A model generated the notes under the pieces. It was given only the letters and a program-made list of their open reading frames with translations, did no database searches and was not told the DNA's origin. A program made the translations under genes and the position numbers. This document shows, piece by piece, positions 50,473-61,463 of a stretch of DNA of 64,000 nucleotides; the first letter of the stretch is position 1, and each line of letters begins with the position of its first letter. The stretch is from Rhodovulum sulfidophilum DSM 1374. Lineage in GTDB: Bacteria > Pseudomonadota > Alphaproteobacteria > Rhodobacterales > Rhodobacteraceae. Location: contig NZ_CP015418.1 of NCBI RefSeq assembly GCF_001633165.1, positions 1,736,001-1,800,000 of the forward strand. The letters are read 5' to 3'.

Positions 50473-52347
50473 CTAGCTTGCCTTCCTGATCCCGAAGATG
50501 CGCGCGCGGGCGCGGGGATCCTTGTCGAACAGCGCCGCCAGCTGTTCGGTCATCGCGCCGGCCAGCTGTTCGACATCGGTGATAGTGACGGCGCGCTGAT
50601 AGTAGCGGGTGACGTCATGGCCGATGCCTATGGCGATCAGCTCGACGGCCTTGCGGCGCTCGACCATGGCGATCACGTCGCGCAGGTGCTTTTCGAGGTA
50701 ATTCGCGGCATTGACCGAGAGGGTCGAATCGTCGACCGGCGCGCCGTCCGAGATCACCATCAGGATCTTGCGCGCCTCGGGCCGCATCAGCATCCGCTTA
50801 TGGGCCCATTCCAGCGCCTCGCCGTCGATATTCTCCTTCAGCAGGCCCTCTTTCATCATCAGGCCCAGATTCTCGCGCGCCCGCCGCCAGGGTGCATCGG
50901 CATTCTTGTAGACGATATGGCGCAGATCGTTCAGCCGCCCCGGGCTTTGCGGACGGCCCTCGGCCAGCCATTGCTCGCGCGATTGCCCGCCCTTCCAGGC
51001 ACGGGTGGTGAAGCCCAGGATCTCGACCTTGACATGGCAGCGTTCAAGCGTGCGGGCCAGCACATCGGCACAGATCGCGGCGATCGAGATCGGCCGTCCC
51101 CGCATCGAGCCGGAATTGTCCAGCAGCAGCGTCACCACCGTGTCGCGGAACTCGGTATCCTTCTCGACCTTGAAGCTCAGCGGCGTGGTCGGGTTCGCCA
51201 CCACACGCGCCAGCCGCCCGGCATCGAGGATGCCTTCCTCGCGGTCGAATTCCCAGCTGCGGTTCTGCTGGGCCTGCAACCGCCGCTGCAGCTTGTTGGC
51301 CAGCCGTCCGACCGCGCCCTTCAGCGGGTCGAGCTGCTGGTCGAGATAGGCCCGCAGCCGTTCCAGCTCGGCCGGTTCGGCCAGGTCCTGGGCGCCGATC
51401 TCCTCGTCGAAACCGGCGCTGAAGATCTTGTAATCGGGGTCGGCCTCCGAGGGCGGTGCGGGCGGCGGCGGCTCGCGCGGGGCCTCGCCATCGGGCAGCT
51501 CGGTCTCCTCGCCCATTTCCATGTCGTCGATATCGTCGGGATTGACATGGGCCTGGGCCGCGTCCTGCATCTCGTCCTGCGACTGCTCGGGGCTGGCATC
51601 GGCCTCGTCGCTGTCCTGGCTTTCCTCCTCGCCGTATTCCTCGGGCGCCTCGTCCTCGGTTTCGGCCGAGTTGTCCTCCTCGTCGTTCTGATCGGCATCG
51701 GGATCGTCGCCAAGCTGATCGGCATAGCCGAGATCGGCGATCACCTGACGGCTCAGACGGGCGAAGGCGGCCTGATCGCCCAGGCTGGCGTCGATCCCGT
51801 CAAGCGCCGGGCCCGCCTGTTCCTCGATGAAGCCGCGCCACAGCTCCATCGCCTGGGCCGCGCCCTTCGGCAGCGGGCGGCCGGTCGCGAGATGGCGCAC
51901 GATATAGCCCGCCGCGACGGCCAGCGGCACCTCCGAGGCCTCGCGGGCCTGGGCATAGCCCTTGCGCGCGGCCTCGGCGGCGATCATCGCGTCGATATTG
52001 CCGGCGGTGCCGGGCATGACGCGGGCCCCGACAGCCTCGCAACGCGCCATCTCCATCGCCTCGTAAAGCTCGCAGGCGATCTGGCCCGAGGGACGGTAGC
52101 GGGCATGGGTGGCGCCGTCGTGATATTTGTGACGCAGCGCATAGGCATCGGCGGTTCCGCGCGCCAGCAGCACCTCGTCGCGGGTCATCCGGCGCGAGAC
52201 CTGGGGCAGGCGCACCGCGTCGTCGGTCAGCCCGGGCGGGTCGACCGAATAGCTGACGCCCAGTTCGGCGTCGTCGGCCAGGACCTTGGTGGCCTCGGCC
52301 AGCGCCTTCTTGAAGGGATCGGCGGGGTTGTCGGTCGGTTTGGTCAT
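50473..52347 (-). CDS. cobT: Aerobic cobaltochelatase subunit CobT
   Basis: Subunit of CobNST, which inserts cobalt into hydrogenobyrinic acid a,c-diamide in aerobic B12 synthesis. The 624-residue protein has a helical N-domain, a strongly acidic stretch at about residues 205-280 (many Asp, Glu, Ser and Gln) and a C-terminal von Willebrand A domain with MIDAS motif [13 protein letters not shown] and a second Thr/Asp site near [14 protein letters not shown]. It works with CobS as a chaperone-like ATPase complex. cobN is not in the window. Confidence 0.95.
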   Translation of the reverse strand: MTKPTDNPADPFKKALAEATKVLADDAELGVSYSVDPPGLTDDAVRLPQVSRRMTRDEVLLARGTADAYALRHKYHDGATHARYRPSGQIACELYEAMEMARCEAVGARVMPGTAGNIDAMIAAEAARKGYAQAREASEVPLAVAAGYIVRHLATGRPLPKGAAQAMELWRGFIEEQAGPALDGIDASLGDQAAFARLSRQVIADLGYADQLGDDPDADQNDEEDNSAETEDEAPEEYGEEESQDSDEADASPEQSQDEMQDAAQAHVNPDDIDDMEMGEETELPDGEAPREPPPPAPPSEADPDYKIFSAGFDEEIGAQDLAEPAELERLRAYLDQQLDPLKGAVGRLANKLQRRLQAQQNRSWEFDREEGILDAGRLARVVANPTTPLSFKVEKDTEFRDTVVTLLLDNSGSMRGRPISIAAICADVLARTLERCHVKVEILGFTTRAWKGGQSREQWLAEGRPQSPGRLNDLRHIVYKNADAPWRRARENLGLMMKEGLLKENIDGEALEWAHKRMLMRPEARKILMVISDGAPVDDSTLSVNAANYLEKHLRDVIAMVERRKAVELIAIGIGHDVTRYYQRAVTITDVEQLAGAMTEQLAALFDKDPRARARIFGIRKAS

Positions 52348-52437
52348 CGGGCAGGGTCCGCTTGGCTTGCGGGGCCAATCTAGAAAGGTTGACCGGAATT
52401 GGCCAGTGGCCGCGCGGCGAAAGACGACGGGGCGGTC

Positions 52438-52857
52438 TCAGCCGCCGAGCAGCAGCCCGGTGCAGTCCGACAGCCGTCGTGCCAGGGCCGCGCGGGCACG
52501 CTCGGCCCGGCCGTGATCGCCGCTATAGGCGATGTCGGCCAGAAGGCCCGCCATTTCGCTCCAGCCGGCCGAACGCCAGAGCACCGGCTCGCGCCGCGGC
52601 ACGCCGAAGCGGATCGCCTCGGGCAGCGTCGCCTCAAGCATGAGATTGAACATGTCGCGCTGGCTGACGGTGCGGGGCCAGTCCGGGTCGTGCTCGGCCT
52701 GCTGGCGCGCCGAGACCGCGGCCAGCCGACCCGAGCAGGTCGCGAAGACCTCGGCCCGTTTCCAGGGCGTGCCCGGGGGCGCCGGATGCGCGGGCGTGGT
52801 CGCAAGGATTAAAGCGGTGGCGAAACCGGTCGCGGCGACCAGCGTCACTCTCGTCAT
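52438..52857 (-). CDS. Small secreted protein between cobT and cobS (1)
   Basis: A 139-residue protein with a signal peptide (MTRVTLVAATGFATALILAT, cleavage near AHPA). The mature part (WKRAEVFATCSGRLAAVSARQQ, MFNLMLEATLPEAIRF, VLWRSAGWSEMAGLLADIAYSG, and a final SDCTGLL) is helical and has two cysteines about 100 residues apart. No family recognised. Its position between cobT and the second small secreted gene appears to be shared by relatives, though this could not be checked. Start at 52857 gives the clean signal peptide. Confidence 0.65.
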   Translation of the reverse strand: MTRVTLVAATGFATALILATTPAHPAPPGTPWKRAEVFATCSGRLAAVSARQQAEHDPDWPRTVSQRDMFNLMLEATLPEAIRFGVPRREPVLWRSAGWSEMAGLLADIAYSGDHGRAERARAALARRLSDCTGLLLGG

Positions 52858-52987
52858 GCCTGCGATCCTGCCCTGCATCAGCTCATGCTACGGTGAAATG
52901 ACGTTGCGTCAAGATGTATATACGAATGATGTAAAAATGCTGGGCGCGGACCCGAAAAGTCGGTTTTCGGCAGAGAGGTCGCGCATG

Positions 52988-53404
52988 TCAGCGCGGCGCG
53001 TGCCGGTGCCCTCTCAGGCCGGACGCGCGGCCTAAGTCGTCGCAGAGCCCGGACAGCCGGACATATTGGTCGCGGGCGCGACGTTCCCCGTCCAGGATGT
53101 AGCGCTGCAGCAGCAGAAGGTAGACCGGATGCAGCGCCGCGATCCGGTCATCGACCCCGTCCCGATCCGCGCCTTCTGCAAGCGCCGCCTCGCGAAAGGC
53201 GCGGGCCATGGCCTGAGCTTCGGCGGGGGAGCCTTCGGCGATGGCGTAGCGGGTGCGGAAATCGGCGGTAGCCTGCCAGAGCGCGGCACAATCGATTGCG
53301 GGAAAGGCCGGATCGGCACCTTGCGCGAAAGCGGCGGGCGCGGCGAGGAAAAACACCGCGAGGGCGGCGGCAGGACGAGACCGCGCGGCGTCAGGCCGTC
53401 GCAT
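52988..53404 (-). CDS. Small secreted protein between cobT and cobS (2)
   Basis: A 138-residue protein with a signal peptide (RPAAALAVFFLAAPAAFAQG). Mature region: AIDCAALWQATADFRTRYA, EAQAMARAFREAALAEG, PVYLLLLQRYILDGERRARDQYVRLSGLCDDLGR. Two cysteines bracket a helical segment, as in the neighbouring small secreted protein, so the two may be distant relatives. Function unknown; 100 bp downstream of cobS on the same strand. Confidence 0.65.
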   Translation of the reverse strand: MRRPDAARSRPAAALAVFFLAAPAAFAQGADPAFPAIDCAALWQATADFRTRYAIAEGSPAEAQAMARAFREAALAEGADRDGVDDRIAALHPVYLLLLQRYILDGERRARDQYVRLSGLCDDLGRASGLRGHRHAPR

Positions 53405-53503
53405 CGGCCGGTCTCCGGAGCGGGCCGGGCTGCGATGGCAATCCCGGCGCCGCTTTCGTCGCGGCGGGGCCGCCCTGGCGAGAATGCCGGGGCGGCATGC
53501 CGG

Positions 53504-54475
53504 TTACCCCAGGCTCATGCTCGCGGCGCTTTCGGGCAGTTCCTCGTCGAACAGGCGCTGGTAGAACTCGGCCACGGTCTGGCGTTCGAGCTCGTCGCAT
53601 TTGTTGAGGAAGGTCAGCCGGAAGGCAAAGCCCACATTGCGGAAGATCTCGGCATTCTGGGCCCAGGCGATCACCGTCCGCGGGCTCATTACCGTCGACA
53701 GATCGCCATTCATGAAGGCGGTCCGGGTCAGCTCGGCCACGGTCACCATATGGTTGATCGTCTTGCGGCCCTTGTCGGTGTTGTAATGCGGGCATTTGGC
53801 CAGAACGATCGCGGTCTCGGCATCGTGGCTGAGATAGTTCAGCGTCGCGACCAGCGACCAGCGGTCCATCTGGCCCTGGTTGATCTGCTGGGTGCCGTGG
53901 TAAAGCCCGGTGGTGTCGCCCAGACCCACCGTGTTCGCGGTCGCGAACAGCCGGAAGGACGGGTGCGGGGTGATCACCTCGTTCTGGTCGAGAAGCGTCA
54001 GCTTGCCGTCGACTTCCAGCACCCGCTGGATCACGAACATCACATCGGCCCGGCCCGCATCATATTCGTCGAACACGATGGCGCAGGGATTGCGCAGCGC
54101 CCAGGGCAGGATGCCTTCCTGGAACTCGGTGACCTGCTTGCCGTCCTTGAGCTTGATCGCATCCTTGCCGATCAGGTCGATCCGGCTGATATGGCTGTCG
54201 AGGTTGACCCGCACGCAGGGCCAGTTCAGCCGCGCCGCGACCTGCTCGATATGGGTCGACTTGCCGGTGCCGTGATAGCCCTGGATCATCACCCGGCGGT
54301 TATGGGTGAAGCCCGCGAGGATCGCCAGCGTGGTGTCGGGGTCGAACTTGTAGGTCGGGTCGCTGTCGGGCACGCGATCGGTTGGCGCCTCGAAGCCCTT
54401 CACGATCATGTCGGTGTCGATCCCGAAGACCTCGCGAACCGAGATCTCTTCGGTGGGTTTCACTACGTCGTTCAT
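53504..54475 (-). CDS. cobS: Aerobic cobaltochelatase subunit CobS
   Basis: AAA+ ATPase of CobNST. The 323-residue protein starts [20 protein letters not shown]; another ATG one codon upstream is possible, and a longer frame is not conserved. Walker [20 protein letters not shown], Walker [17 protein letters not shown] and sensor 1 [15 protein letters not shown] are intact. Forms ring complexes with CobT that drive cobalt insertion by CobN. Two small secreted-protein genes separate it from cobT. Confidence 0.96.
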   Translation of the reverse strand: MNDVVKPTEEISVREVFGIDTDMIVKGFEAPTDRVPDSDPTYKFDPDTTLAILAGFTHNRRVMIQGYHGTGKSTHIEQVAARLNWPCVRVNLDSHISRIDLIGKDAIKLKDGKQVTEFQEGILPWALRNPCAIVFDEYDAGRADVMFVIQRVLEVDGKLTLLDQNEVITPHPSFRLFATANTVGLGDTTGLYHGTQQINQGQMDRWSLVATLNYLSHDAETAIVLAKCPHYNTDKGRKTINHMVTVAELTRTAFMNGDLSTVMSPRTVIAWAQNAEIFRNVGFAFRLTFLNKCDELERQTVAEFYQRLFDEELPESAASMSLG

Positions 54476-54601
54476 CATGACCCCGTCGCTTGTCCTGTCA
54501 CTCGCCGTCTTGAAACATATCCGGAGGGTGCGCAAGAGGAAGCCCCGGCAGGCGCCCGCCCGCCGCATCGGCCCGCCCCCTCCTGCCGGGGCCGGGCCGC
54601 G

Positions 54602-55228
54602 CTACTTGAAGCTGCGGCTGTCCTTGATCTGGTCCCAGGCCCAGACGACTTCCTGCAGGCGTTCCTCATCGGCGCGGTTGCCGCCGTTCATGTCGGGATG
54701 CAGGTCCTTGACCAGGGACTTGTACTGCTTGCGGATCTCGGCCTTTGTCCAGTTGTCCTGGGCCTCGAGCAGTTCGAGCGCCTTGCGCTCGGTCGCCGGC
54801 AGGCGGCGGGCGGGGGTTCCGGTCTTGCCGGGGTTCCGCGTCGCGTTCTCGCCCAGAACCTGATGCGGATCGTCGACCCCGAGCCGTGCCCAGGCCCGCT
54901 GTTCGTCCTTGTTGCCGAAAGGCTGGGTCTGACGGTCCCAGACCCGGTCCTTGTCGATCTGGGCCTCGAATTCCTCCTCGGTGACACCGTTGAAGAAATT
55001 CCACTTCAGGTTGTATTCCCGCACGTGGTCCTTGCAGAACCAGAAATACTCGTCCAGCTGGTCCGGAGATTTCGGCGCGCGGTACTGGCCGTCGAGGTCG
55101 CAGCCGGGATGTTCGCATTTGCGCCGCGAGGTCTCGAAGGCGCCCGACATGCCCCGCCGGCCCCGGGTGCGCCGCTTCTTGTCGGCCGATACGGAAATGT
55201 CGAACCCGAAGGGATCGGTTTTGGTCAT
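54602..55228 (-). CDS. J-domain protein with C-terminal DnaJ domain
   Basis: A 208-residue protein starting MTKTDPFGFDISVSADKKRR, ATG at 55228 with AAGGTGG upstream. The N-terminal half has CEHPGCDLDGQYRAPKSP and FCKDHVREYNLKWNFFNG: two CxxxxC/CxxH-like sites that may bind a metal. The C-terminal half is a J domain (ALELLEAQDNWTKAEIRKQYKSLVKDLHPDMNGG) with the HPD tripeptide that stimulates DnaK. Lies between cobS and the divergent bolA. Client unknown. Confidence 0.85.
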   Translation of the reverse strand: MTKTDPFGFDISVSADKKRRTRGRRGMSGAFETSRRKCEHPGCDLDGQYRAPKSPDQLDEYFWFCKDHVREYNLKWNFFNGVTEEEFEAQIDKDRVWDRQTQPFGNKDEQRAWARLGVDDPHQVLGENATRNPGKTGTPARRLPATERKALELLEAQDNWTKAEIRKQYKSLVKDLHPDMNGGNRADEERLQEVVWAWDQIKDSRSFK

Positions 55229-55303
55229 GGCAGCCACCTTTTCGACTCGGACCCGAGAGTTTAGTCAATTGGAGATAAGAATGAAGGGGGCGAAGGAGGA
55301 AAA

Positions 55304-55561
55304 ATGGGACGAGTAGAGCAAATACGCGAAAAGCTGGAACAGGCGTTCCAACCGACGACACTCGAGGTGCTGGATGAGAGCGAGAAGCATCGCGGTCATG
55401 CCGGCTATCAGGAGGGCGGCGAAAGCCATTTCCAGGTACGGATCGCGGCGCCCGCCTTCGCGCCGATGTCGCGCGTGGCCCGCGAACGGGCGGTGCACAA
55501 GGCGCTGGGACCCGAGCTGATCGGGCAGATCCACGCGCTGGCGATCGAGATCGAGACCTGA
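55304..55561 (+). CDS. BolA family protein
   Basis: An 85-residue BolA/YrbA-type protein (QIREKLEQAFQPTTLEVLDESEKHRGHAGY, FQVRIAAPAFAPMSRVARERAVHKALG, with the final IHALAIEIET). The conserved Ser/Glu-Lys-His and the FxHxG-like GHAGY region are present. BolA proteins partner monothiol glutaredoxins in iron-sulphur cluster handling. Divergent from the J-domain gene with a 75-bp spacer that must hold both promoters. Confidence 0.93.
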   Translation: MGRVEQIREKLEQAFQPTTLEVLDESEKHRGHAGYQEGGESHFQVRIAAPAFAPMSRVARERAVHKALGPELIGQIHALAIEIET

Positions 55562-55586
55562 GGCGCGCGTCCCGGGCGGCGGGTGC

Positions 55587-56045
55587 TCAGTCCTCGTCGC
55601 TGCGGGGCGGGGCGCCGCCGAGCGCGTGCTCGGGACGTGGCGGCACCGATCCGCGTGAGGGCGCCCCGAGCGGTGGATAGGTCCGCTCGGGCAGCGCCTG
55701 CACAGAGGCCGCGGCCGATGCGGCGATCTCTTCGGGGCTGCCATGGTGGAAGGCCGGGTCGCGGCCTTCCTTCCGGCCCGCATCCCGGTTTGCTTCGGCC
55801 TCGCGCGCCCGGCGGAACACGAGAACGTTGCGCAGGGCCCGGCTGCGGCCGCCGAACAGGCCCTGACGGTCCTCCGATGGCAGGCTTTCGGCGCGGAGAT
55901 AGATCCAGCCCTCGGCGGCCATCTCGTTCATCGTCTCTTCGAGCGCATGGGCGAAGCGCTCCGCCGGCCCCTTGAGGCCCCGGCCGCGGCGCCCGCGTTC
56001 GGGGGCGGGAAGAACCCGGTATTCATACTTCGCCGGCATGATCAT
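55587..56045 (-). CDS. DUF4177 domain protein
   Basis: A 152-residue protein. The first half ([49 protein letters not shown]) matches the small YEYxVxxx-LNxxGxxGWElv pattern of DUF4177; the second half is a low-complexity tail of Ala, Pro, Gly, Glu and Arg. Its ATG overlaps the gatB stop (ATGA at 56042-56045), with a second ATG 6 bp later. Function unknown. Confidence 0.8.
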   Translation of the reverse strand: MIMPAKYEYRVLPAPERGRRGRGLKGPAERFAHALEETMNEMAAEGWIYLRAESLPSEDRQGLFGGRSRALRNVLVFRRAREAEANRDAGRKEGRDPAFHHGSPEEIAASAAASVQALPERTYPPLGAPSRGSVPPRPEHALGGAPPRSDED

Positions 56046-57550
56046 CCCAGTTTCCGGGCCACGATCTCGTTCACGGCCTGCGGATTGGCCTTGCCGCCGG
56101 TGGCCTTCAGCACCTGACCCACGAACCAGCCCGCGAGTTTCGGGTTGGCCTTGGCCTTCTCGACCTGGGCCGGGTTGGCGGCGATGATCTCGTCCACGGC
56201 CTTCTCGATGGCGCCCAGATCGGTGACCTGCTTCATGCCCCGCTCTGCCACGATCTCGGCCGGGTTGCCGCCCTCGGTATAGACGATCTCGAACAGGTCC
56301 TTGGCGATCTTGCCCGAGATGTCGCCCGCGGCGATCAGATCGAGGATGCCGCCCAGCTGATCCGGGCTGACCGGGCTGTCGGTGATGTCGCGGTCGTCCT
56401 TCTTCAGCCGTCCGAACAGCTCGTTGATGACCCAGTTGGCGGCGGCCTTGCCGTCGCGGCCCTGCGCCACCGCCTCGAAATAGGCGGCGGATTCGACGTC
56501 GGCCGTCAGCACCGAGGCATCGTATTCGGTCAGCCCGAAATCGGCGACGAAGCGGGCTTTCTTCTCGTCGGGAAGCTCGGGCAGCGAGGCCGCGATCTCG
56601 TCGACCCAGGCCTGCTCGATTTCCAGCGGCAAAAGGTCGGGGCAGGGGAAGTAGCGGTAATCATGCGCCTCTTCCTTCGAACGCATCGACCGGGTCTCGC
56701 CCTTGTCGGGATCGTAAAGCCGGGTTTCCTGATCGATGCTGCCGCCATCCTCGACGATGGCGATCTGGCGCCGGGCCTCGTATTCGATCGCGGCCTGGAT
56801 GAAGCGCATCGAGTTCATGTTCTTGATCTCGCAGCGCGTGCCCAGAACCGAGGCATCGCCCGTCTCGCGGAATTTCTCGTAGGCGCCGGGGCGGCAGATC
56901 GAGACGTTGACATCGGCCCGCAGGTTGCCGTTCTGCATGTTGCCGTCGCAGGTGCCCAGATAGCGCAGGATCTGGCGCAGCTTGCCGACATAGGCGGCGG
57001 CCTCTTCGGGGCCGCGGATATCGGGGCGCGAGACGATCTCCATCAGCGCGACGCCGGTGCGGTTGAGATCGACGAAGGACATGTTCGGGTCCATGTCATG
57101 GATCGACTTGCCGGCATCCTGCTCGATATGGATGCGCTCGATCCGGACCCGGCGGGCGACGCCCGGCCCCATGTCGACGATCACCTCGCCCTCGCCCACG
57201 ATGGGGTGGTAAAGCTGGCTGATCTGATAGCCCTGCGGCAGGTCGGGATAGAAGTAGTTCTTGCGGTCGAAGGCAGAGACCAGGTTGATCTCGGCCTTCA
57301 GCCCCAGCCCGGTACGCACCGCCTGGGCCACGCAGAATTCGTTGATCACGGGCAGCATGCCCGGCATCGCCGCATCGACGAAGGCGACATGCGAGTTCGG
57401 CTCGGCGCCGAAGCCGGTCGAGGCGCCCGAGAACAGCTTGGATTTCGAGGCGACCTGGGCATGGACCTCGAGACCGATCACCAGTTCCCAGTCGGCCTTG
57501 GCGCCGGAAATCACCTTGGGTTTGGGGGGCTCGAAGGTCAGGTCAAGCAT
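56042..57550 (-). CDS. gatB: Aspartyl/glutamyl-tRNA amidotransferase subunit B
   Basis: Part of GatCAB, which amidates Glu-tRNA(Gln) and Asp-tRNA(Asn). The 502-residue product starts [22 protein letters not shown] at 57550; a 65-codon extension upstream is not protein-like. Core motifs: [61 protein letters not shown], and a C-terminal YqeY-like domain ending [21 protein letters not shown]. gatA and gatC are not in the window. Confidence 0.97.
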   Translation of the reverse strand: MLDLTFEPPKPKVISGAKADWELVIGLEVHAQVASKSKLFSGASTGFGAEPNSHVAFVDAAMPGMLPVINEFCVAQAVRTGLGLKAEINLVSAFDRKNYFYPDLPQGYQISQLYHPIVGEGEVIVDMGPGVARRVRIERIHIEQDAGKSIHDMDPNMSFVDLNRTGVALMEIVSRPDIRGPEEAAAYVGKLRQILRYLGTCDGNMQNGNLRADVNVSICRPGAYEKFRETGDASVLGTRCEIKNMNSMRFIQAAIEYEARRQIAIVEDGGSIDQETRLYDPDKGETRSMRSKEEAHDYRYFPCPDLLPLEIEQAWVDEIAASLPELPDEKKARFVADFGLTEYDASVLTADVESAAYFEAVAQGRDGKAAANWVINELFGRLKKDDRDITDSPVSPDQLGGILDLIAAGDISGKIAKDLFEIVYTEGGNPAEIVAERGMKQVTDLGAIEKAVDEIIAANPAQVEKAKANPKLAGWFVGQVLKATGGKANPQAVNEIVARKLG

Positions 57551-57756
57551 GGCGGCATCCTCATCTGCGGCAGGGCGCATGTTTAGGACAGGGGGCGGGC
57601 GCGGGCAAGGGGCTCCTCGGGGGGGATCCCCGGGCGGGCGCGCCTTCACGGGATCGCGACCGCGGCGCGGGGAACCGTGCCGGCGGGGCCGCGTTATTCC
57701 CCTTTGATGCAATTTCCCACGCAATGACACACAACAATGGCACACAGGAGGACGAC

Positions 57757-58317
57757 ATGACCAGTATCGCGAAGTCGAAGATCCTGATCATGGCCACTGA
57801 CGGGTTCGAGCAATCCGAGCTCGAGGTCCCGCTGACCGAGCTTCGCGCCAAGGGCGCTCAGGTCGACATTGCCAGCCCCGGCGGCGCGCCGATCACCGGC
57901 TGGAAGAACCGGAACTGGGGCACGACCCAGGAGACGACCAAGTCGCTGACCGATGTCCGTGTCCGGGAATATGACGCTCTGGTGCTGCCGGGCGGGCAGA
58001 TGAATCCCGACAGCCTGCGCGTCGCGCCCGAGGCGGTGCGGCTGGTCAGGGGCTTCGTGTCCGAGGGCCGGATCGTCGCTGCGATCTGCCATGGCCCGGT
58101 CTTGCTGGTCGAGGCCGGGGCGGTCGAGGGGCGGAAGATGACCTCGTGCCGCTCGATCCGCACCGATCTGAGAAATGCCGGTGCGATCTGGGTCGACGAG
58201 GCCGTGGTCACCTCGAACGGCATCGTCACCAGCCGCGCGGCGCAGGATCTGGGGGCCTTCGTGGCGAAGATCGTGGAAGAGATCGAAGAGGGCCGGCATT
58301 CGCGCCGGGCGGCATGA
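57757..58317 (+). CDS. DJ-1/PfpI family protein (glyoxalase/deglycase-type)
   Basis: A 186-residue protein starting [35 protein letters not shown] placed 6 bp upstream of the ATG. The catalytic region is intact: Glu in FEQSELEVP, Cys in [18 protein letters not shown] (nucleophile elbow AICHGP) and [10 protein letters not shown]. Family members act as stress-response peptidase-like, glyoxalase or disputed deglycase enzymes. Divergent from gatB with 206 bp between starts. Typical length for YhbO/PfpI. Confidence 0.92.
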   Translation: MTSIAKSKILIMATDGFEQSELEVPLTELRAKGAQVDIASPGGAPITGWKNRNWGTTQETTKSLTDVRVREYDALVLPGGQMNPDSLRVAPEAVRLVRGFVSEGRIVAAICHGPVLLVEAGAVEGRKMTSCRSIRTDLRNAGAIWVDEAVVTSNGIVTSRAAQDLGAFVAKIVEEIEEGRHSRRAA

Positions 58318-58438
58318 TCCCACCGCGATGTCGGCGGTCCTTTGCCCATTGCCGGGCGGGTTTCTTGCCGGAGGGCGCCGGTCTCGTCCATAAGGACGCG
58401 CCGGGACATGATGCCCGACCTTGCCTTGCGGAGCCCCG

Positions 58439-59020
58439 ATGCATCGTCTCGCCCTTGTCCTGGCCCTTTCGCTTCTGACCCTCGGCTGCAGCCAGGCCGA
58501 CATGGCGGACAGGGGGCGCGGTCTTCCGACGATGCGCTGGGACCACATGCCCGAAGCGACCGACTGGACGCGGGCAAGCCTCGATGCGCTGAGCCTTTAC
58601 GGCGACGGTCTGACCGAGACCGTGCCCGCCGATATCGAGACCTGGTGCCCGGCCTATGAAAAGGCGCGCCCGGCGCAACGCCGCGCCTTTTGGGCGGGGC
58701 TGTTCTCGGCGCTGGCCAAGCATGAAAGCACCTGGAACGAGGCCGCGGTGGGCGGCGGCGGCCGCTGGTTCGGTCTGTTGCAGATCTCGCCCGCCACCGC
58801 GCGCTATCATGGCTGCGCGGCCACCAGCGGTAGCGCGCTGACCGATGGCAAGGCCAATCTCAGCTGTGCGGTGCGGATCGCGTCCAGCGCGGTCGCCCGC
58901 GACGGGGTGGTCGCGGCCCGGGGCCGGGGCGTCGCCGCCGACTGGGGACCGATGACGGTGGCCTCCAAGCGCGCGGAAATCGCCGCCTGGACCCGGGCGC
59001 AATCCTACTGCCGGGGCTGA
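58439..59020 (+). CDS. SLT-domain lipoprotein (lytic transglycosylase-like)
   Basis: A 193-residue lipoprotein: MHRLALVLALSLLTLGCSQAD with lipobox LTLGC at about residues 14-18. The rest has a lysozyme-like transglycosylase segment, LAKHESTWNEAAVGGGGRWFGLLQISPATARYHGC, with the catalytic Glu in KHESTWNE and the GLLQISPAT motif. Periplasmic-facing, predicted to act on peptidoglycan. Start chosen at 58439 with CGGAG upstream. Precedes the ABC ATPase gene by about 100 bp. Confidence 0.85.
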   Translation: MHRLALVLALSLLTLGCSQADMADRGRGLPTMRWDHMPEATDWTRASLDALSLYGDGLTETVPADIETWCPAYEKARPAQRRAFWAGLFSALAKHESTWNEAAVGGGGRWFGLLQISPATARYHGCAATSGSALTDGKANLSCAVRIASSAVARDGVVAARGRGVAADWGPMTVASKRAEIAAWTRAQSYCRG

Positions 59021-59118
59021 TACTTACAGGTCCGGACTTGCACCTTGCGCCCCGAGCGGGCATTGCCTTTTGCGATCAAAATCCGATAGTTTCCATCGGA
59101 AATAGCGCGAGGCCCCGT

Positions 59119-60240
<1,122 letters not shown>

Positions 60241-60311
60241 CCGTCCCTCCCCGCCGCAGGGCAGATTTGCACATCAACGGGCAAACGGATTTTCCGCATC
60301 GCGCGCGCCCT

Positions 60312-60902
60312 TTAGCCTCTTTCTGCCCGCACGGCCGCTTCGTCCCCGAGGCAGTTCAGCAATTCTTCCAGTGTGGCCCCATATCCCTGATCCCCGCCAG
60401 GATCATCGGCCGCCTTTCGTCCCGCCATTGCGGTGGCAAGGGCCGCGCCATGGGTGAGGTCCACGAGGATGTCGAGCCATAACCGCCGCTTTCGATCCGA
60501 CAGACCGGCTTTTGCGAGAAGGGCCGAGAGCTCTTCGGTTATCCGCTTTGCCTGTTCGGGGAATACGGCCGGTCGGCTGAAGATGAGCATCGTCAGGCCG
60601 GGATGCAGCAGCACCTGCGCGTGGTAGGCTTTCAGCAGCCCGCGGATCCGCTCTGTCGCTGTGCCTTCCCTCGGGGCCGATACCCGCGCATGGACCCGTT
60701 CCGACATCGCGCCGATCAGCCCGTCACGGCCGCCGAAGTGATGGTGGATCGTCATCGGATTGACGTGCAGGTGCTTGGCCAACGCCCTCATGGTGAAGGC
60801 CTCGGCACCTTCACCGTCCAGAAGCGTCAGGGCGGCCGTCAGCATCTCGTCGCGCGAGACCGGGGCGTCAGCCCGGGGCGGTCTTCCCCGCGGCCGCGTC
60901 AT
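60312..60902 (-). CDS. TetR family transcriptional regulator
   Basis: A 196-residue regulator. The N-terminal helix-turn-helix is clear (LTAALTLLDGEGAEAFTMRALAKHLHVNPMTIHHHFGGRDGLIGAM, seen over residues of about 20-66); the C-terminal ligand-binding half is variable, with a TetR_C-like LLKAYHAQVLLHPGLTML. The start overlaps the stop of the reductase gene (ATGA at 60899-60902), so the two form one unit. Probably controls that operon through the palindrome at 61449-61463. Confidence 0.9.
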   Translation of the reverse strand: MTRPRGRPPRADAPVSRDEMLTAALTLLDGEGAEAFTMRALAKHLHVNPMTIHHHFGGRDGLIGAMSERVHARVSAPREGTATERIRGLLKAYHAQVLLHPGLTMLIFSRPAVFPEQAKRITEELSALLAKAGLSDRKRRLWLDILVDLTHGAALATAMAGRKAADDPGGDQGYGATLEELLNCLGDEAAVRAERG

Positions 60903-61435
60903 GCCGCGATCCGGTAGCGGGACTGGACGAGCCCGGAGGGAAAGCTTTTCGTCTTATCGTGCTGCAGCCGAATGTCGCCGGCAAGGCTGCCGAACAGGCG
61001 CCGCCCCTCGCCAAGAAGAACAGGCACGGTCGTGATCACCATGTCGACGATCAGGCCCGCCCGCAGGAAGGACTGAATGACGCGGCCGCCATCGACATAG
61101 ACCCTTCGGTGGCCCTCGGATTGCAGCATGCGCATCGCCTCTGTCGGCGAGAGGTCGGTGACCCGTACCTTGCTGCCCAATTCTTCGGGCAGATCGTCCT
61201 CTGTCATGGTTGCGGACAGGACAACAACCGGCCGTGTATAGGGCCAGGGCCTGATGTCGCGGATTTTCTCATAGGTTCCTCTGCCCATCAGGATTGCGTC
61301 GATGCTTGCGATGAAGGTGTCGTAGCCATGGTCTTCGTCGGGCTCATCGCGCTCCAGAAGCCATGCGATATCCCCGTCGGCGCGGGCGATGAAGCCGTCC
61401 AGGCTGGTCGCGATGAAAACATGTCCCGTGATCAT
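60899..61435 (-). CDS. Dihydrofolate reductase / RibD C-terminal domain family protein
   Basis: A 178-residue protein of the RibD_C/DHFR-like family (YwjB/YyaP type): MITGHVFIATSLDGFIARADGDIAWL, IDAILMGRGTYEKIRDIRPWPYTRPVVVLS, EGHRRVYVDGGRVIQSFLRAGLIVDMVITTVPVLLGEG split across the sheet. The NAD(P)H-fold pattern is intact, but the substrate is unknown. Co-transcribed with the TetR gene that follows it. Confidence 0.88.
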   Translation of the reverse strand: MITGHVFIATSLDGFIARADGDIAWLLERDEPDEDHGYDTFIASIDAILMGRGTYEKIRDIRPWPYTRPVVVLSATMTEDDLPEELGSKVRVTDLSPTEAMRMLQSEGHRRVYVDGGRVIQSFLRAGLIVDMVITTVPVLLGEGRRLFGSLAGDIRLQHDKTKSFPSGLVQSRYRIAA

Positions 61436-61448
61436 TTCACACCTTTAA

Positions 61449-61463
61449 TTATACATCGTATAA
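61449..61463. promoter_or_regulatory. Palindromic operator candidate for the TetR/reductase operon
   Basis: TTATAC-ATC-GTATAA (61449-61463), a perfect 6-bp inverted repeat with a 3-bp spacer in an AT-rich patch of otherwise GC-rich DNA. On the transcribed minus strand it overlaps TATAAT, a -10-like hexamer, and lies 14 bp upstream of the reductase ATG, just before the AAAGG ribosome site. TetR proteins commonly repress from such sites. Confidence 0.55.

Noticed and set aside
48514..52383. 1289-codon plus-strand open frame
   Set aside because: Antisense to the aminopeptidase and cobT; composition is Arg/Gly/Ala/His-rich and it crosses two well-supported genes.
53066..55264. 732-codon plus-strand open frame
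   Set aside because: Antisense shadow of cobS and the J-domain gene.
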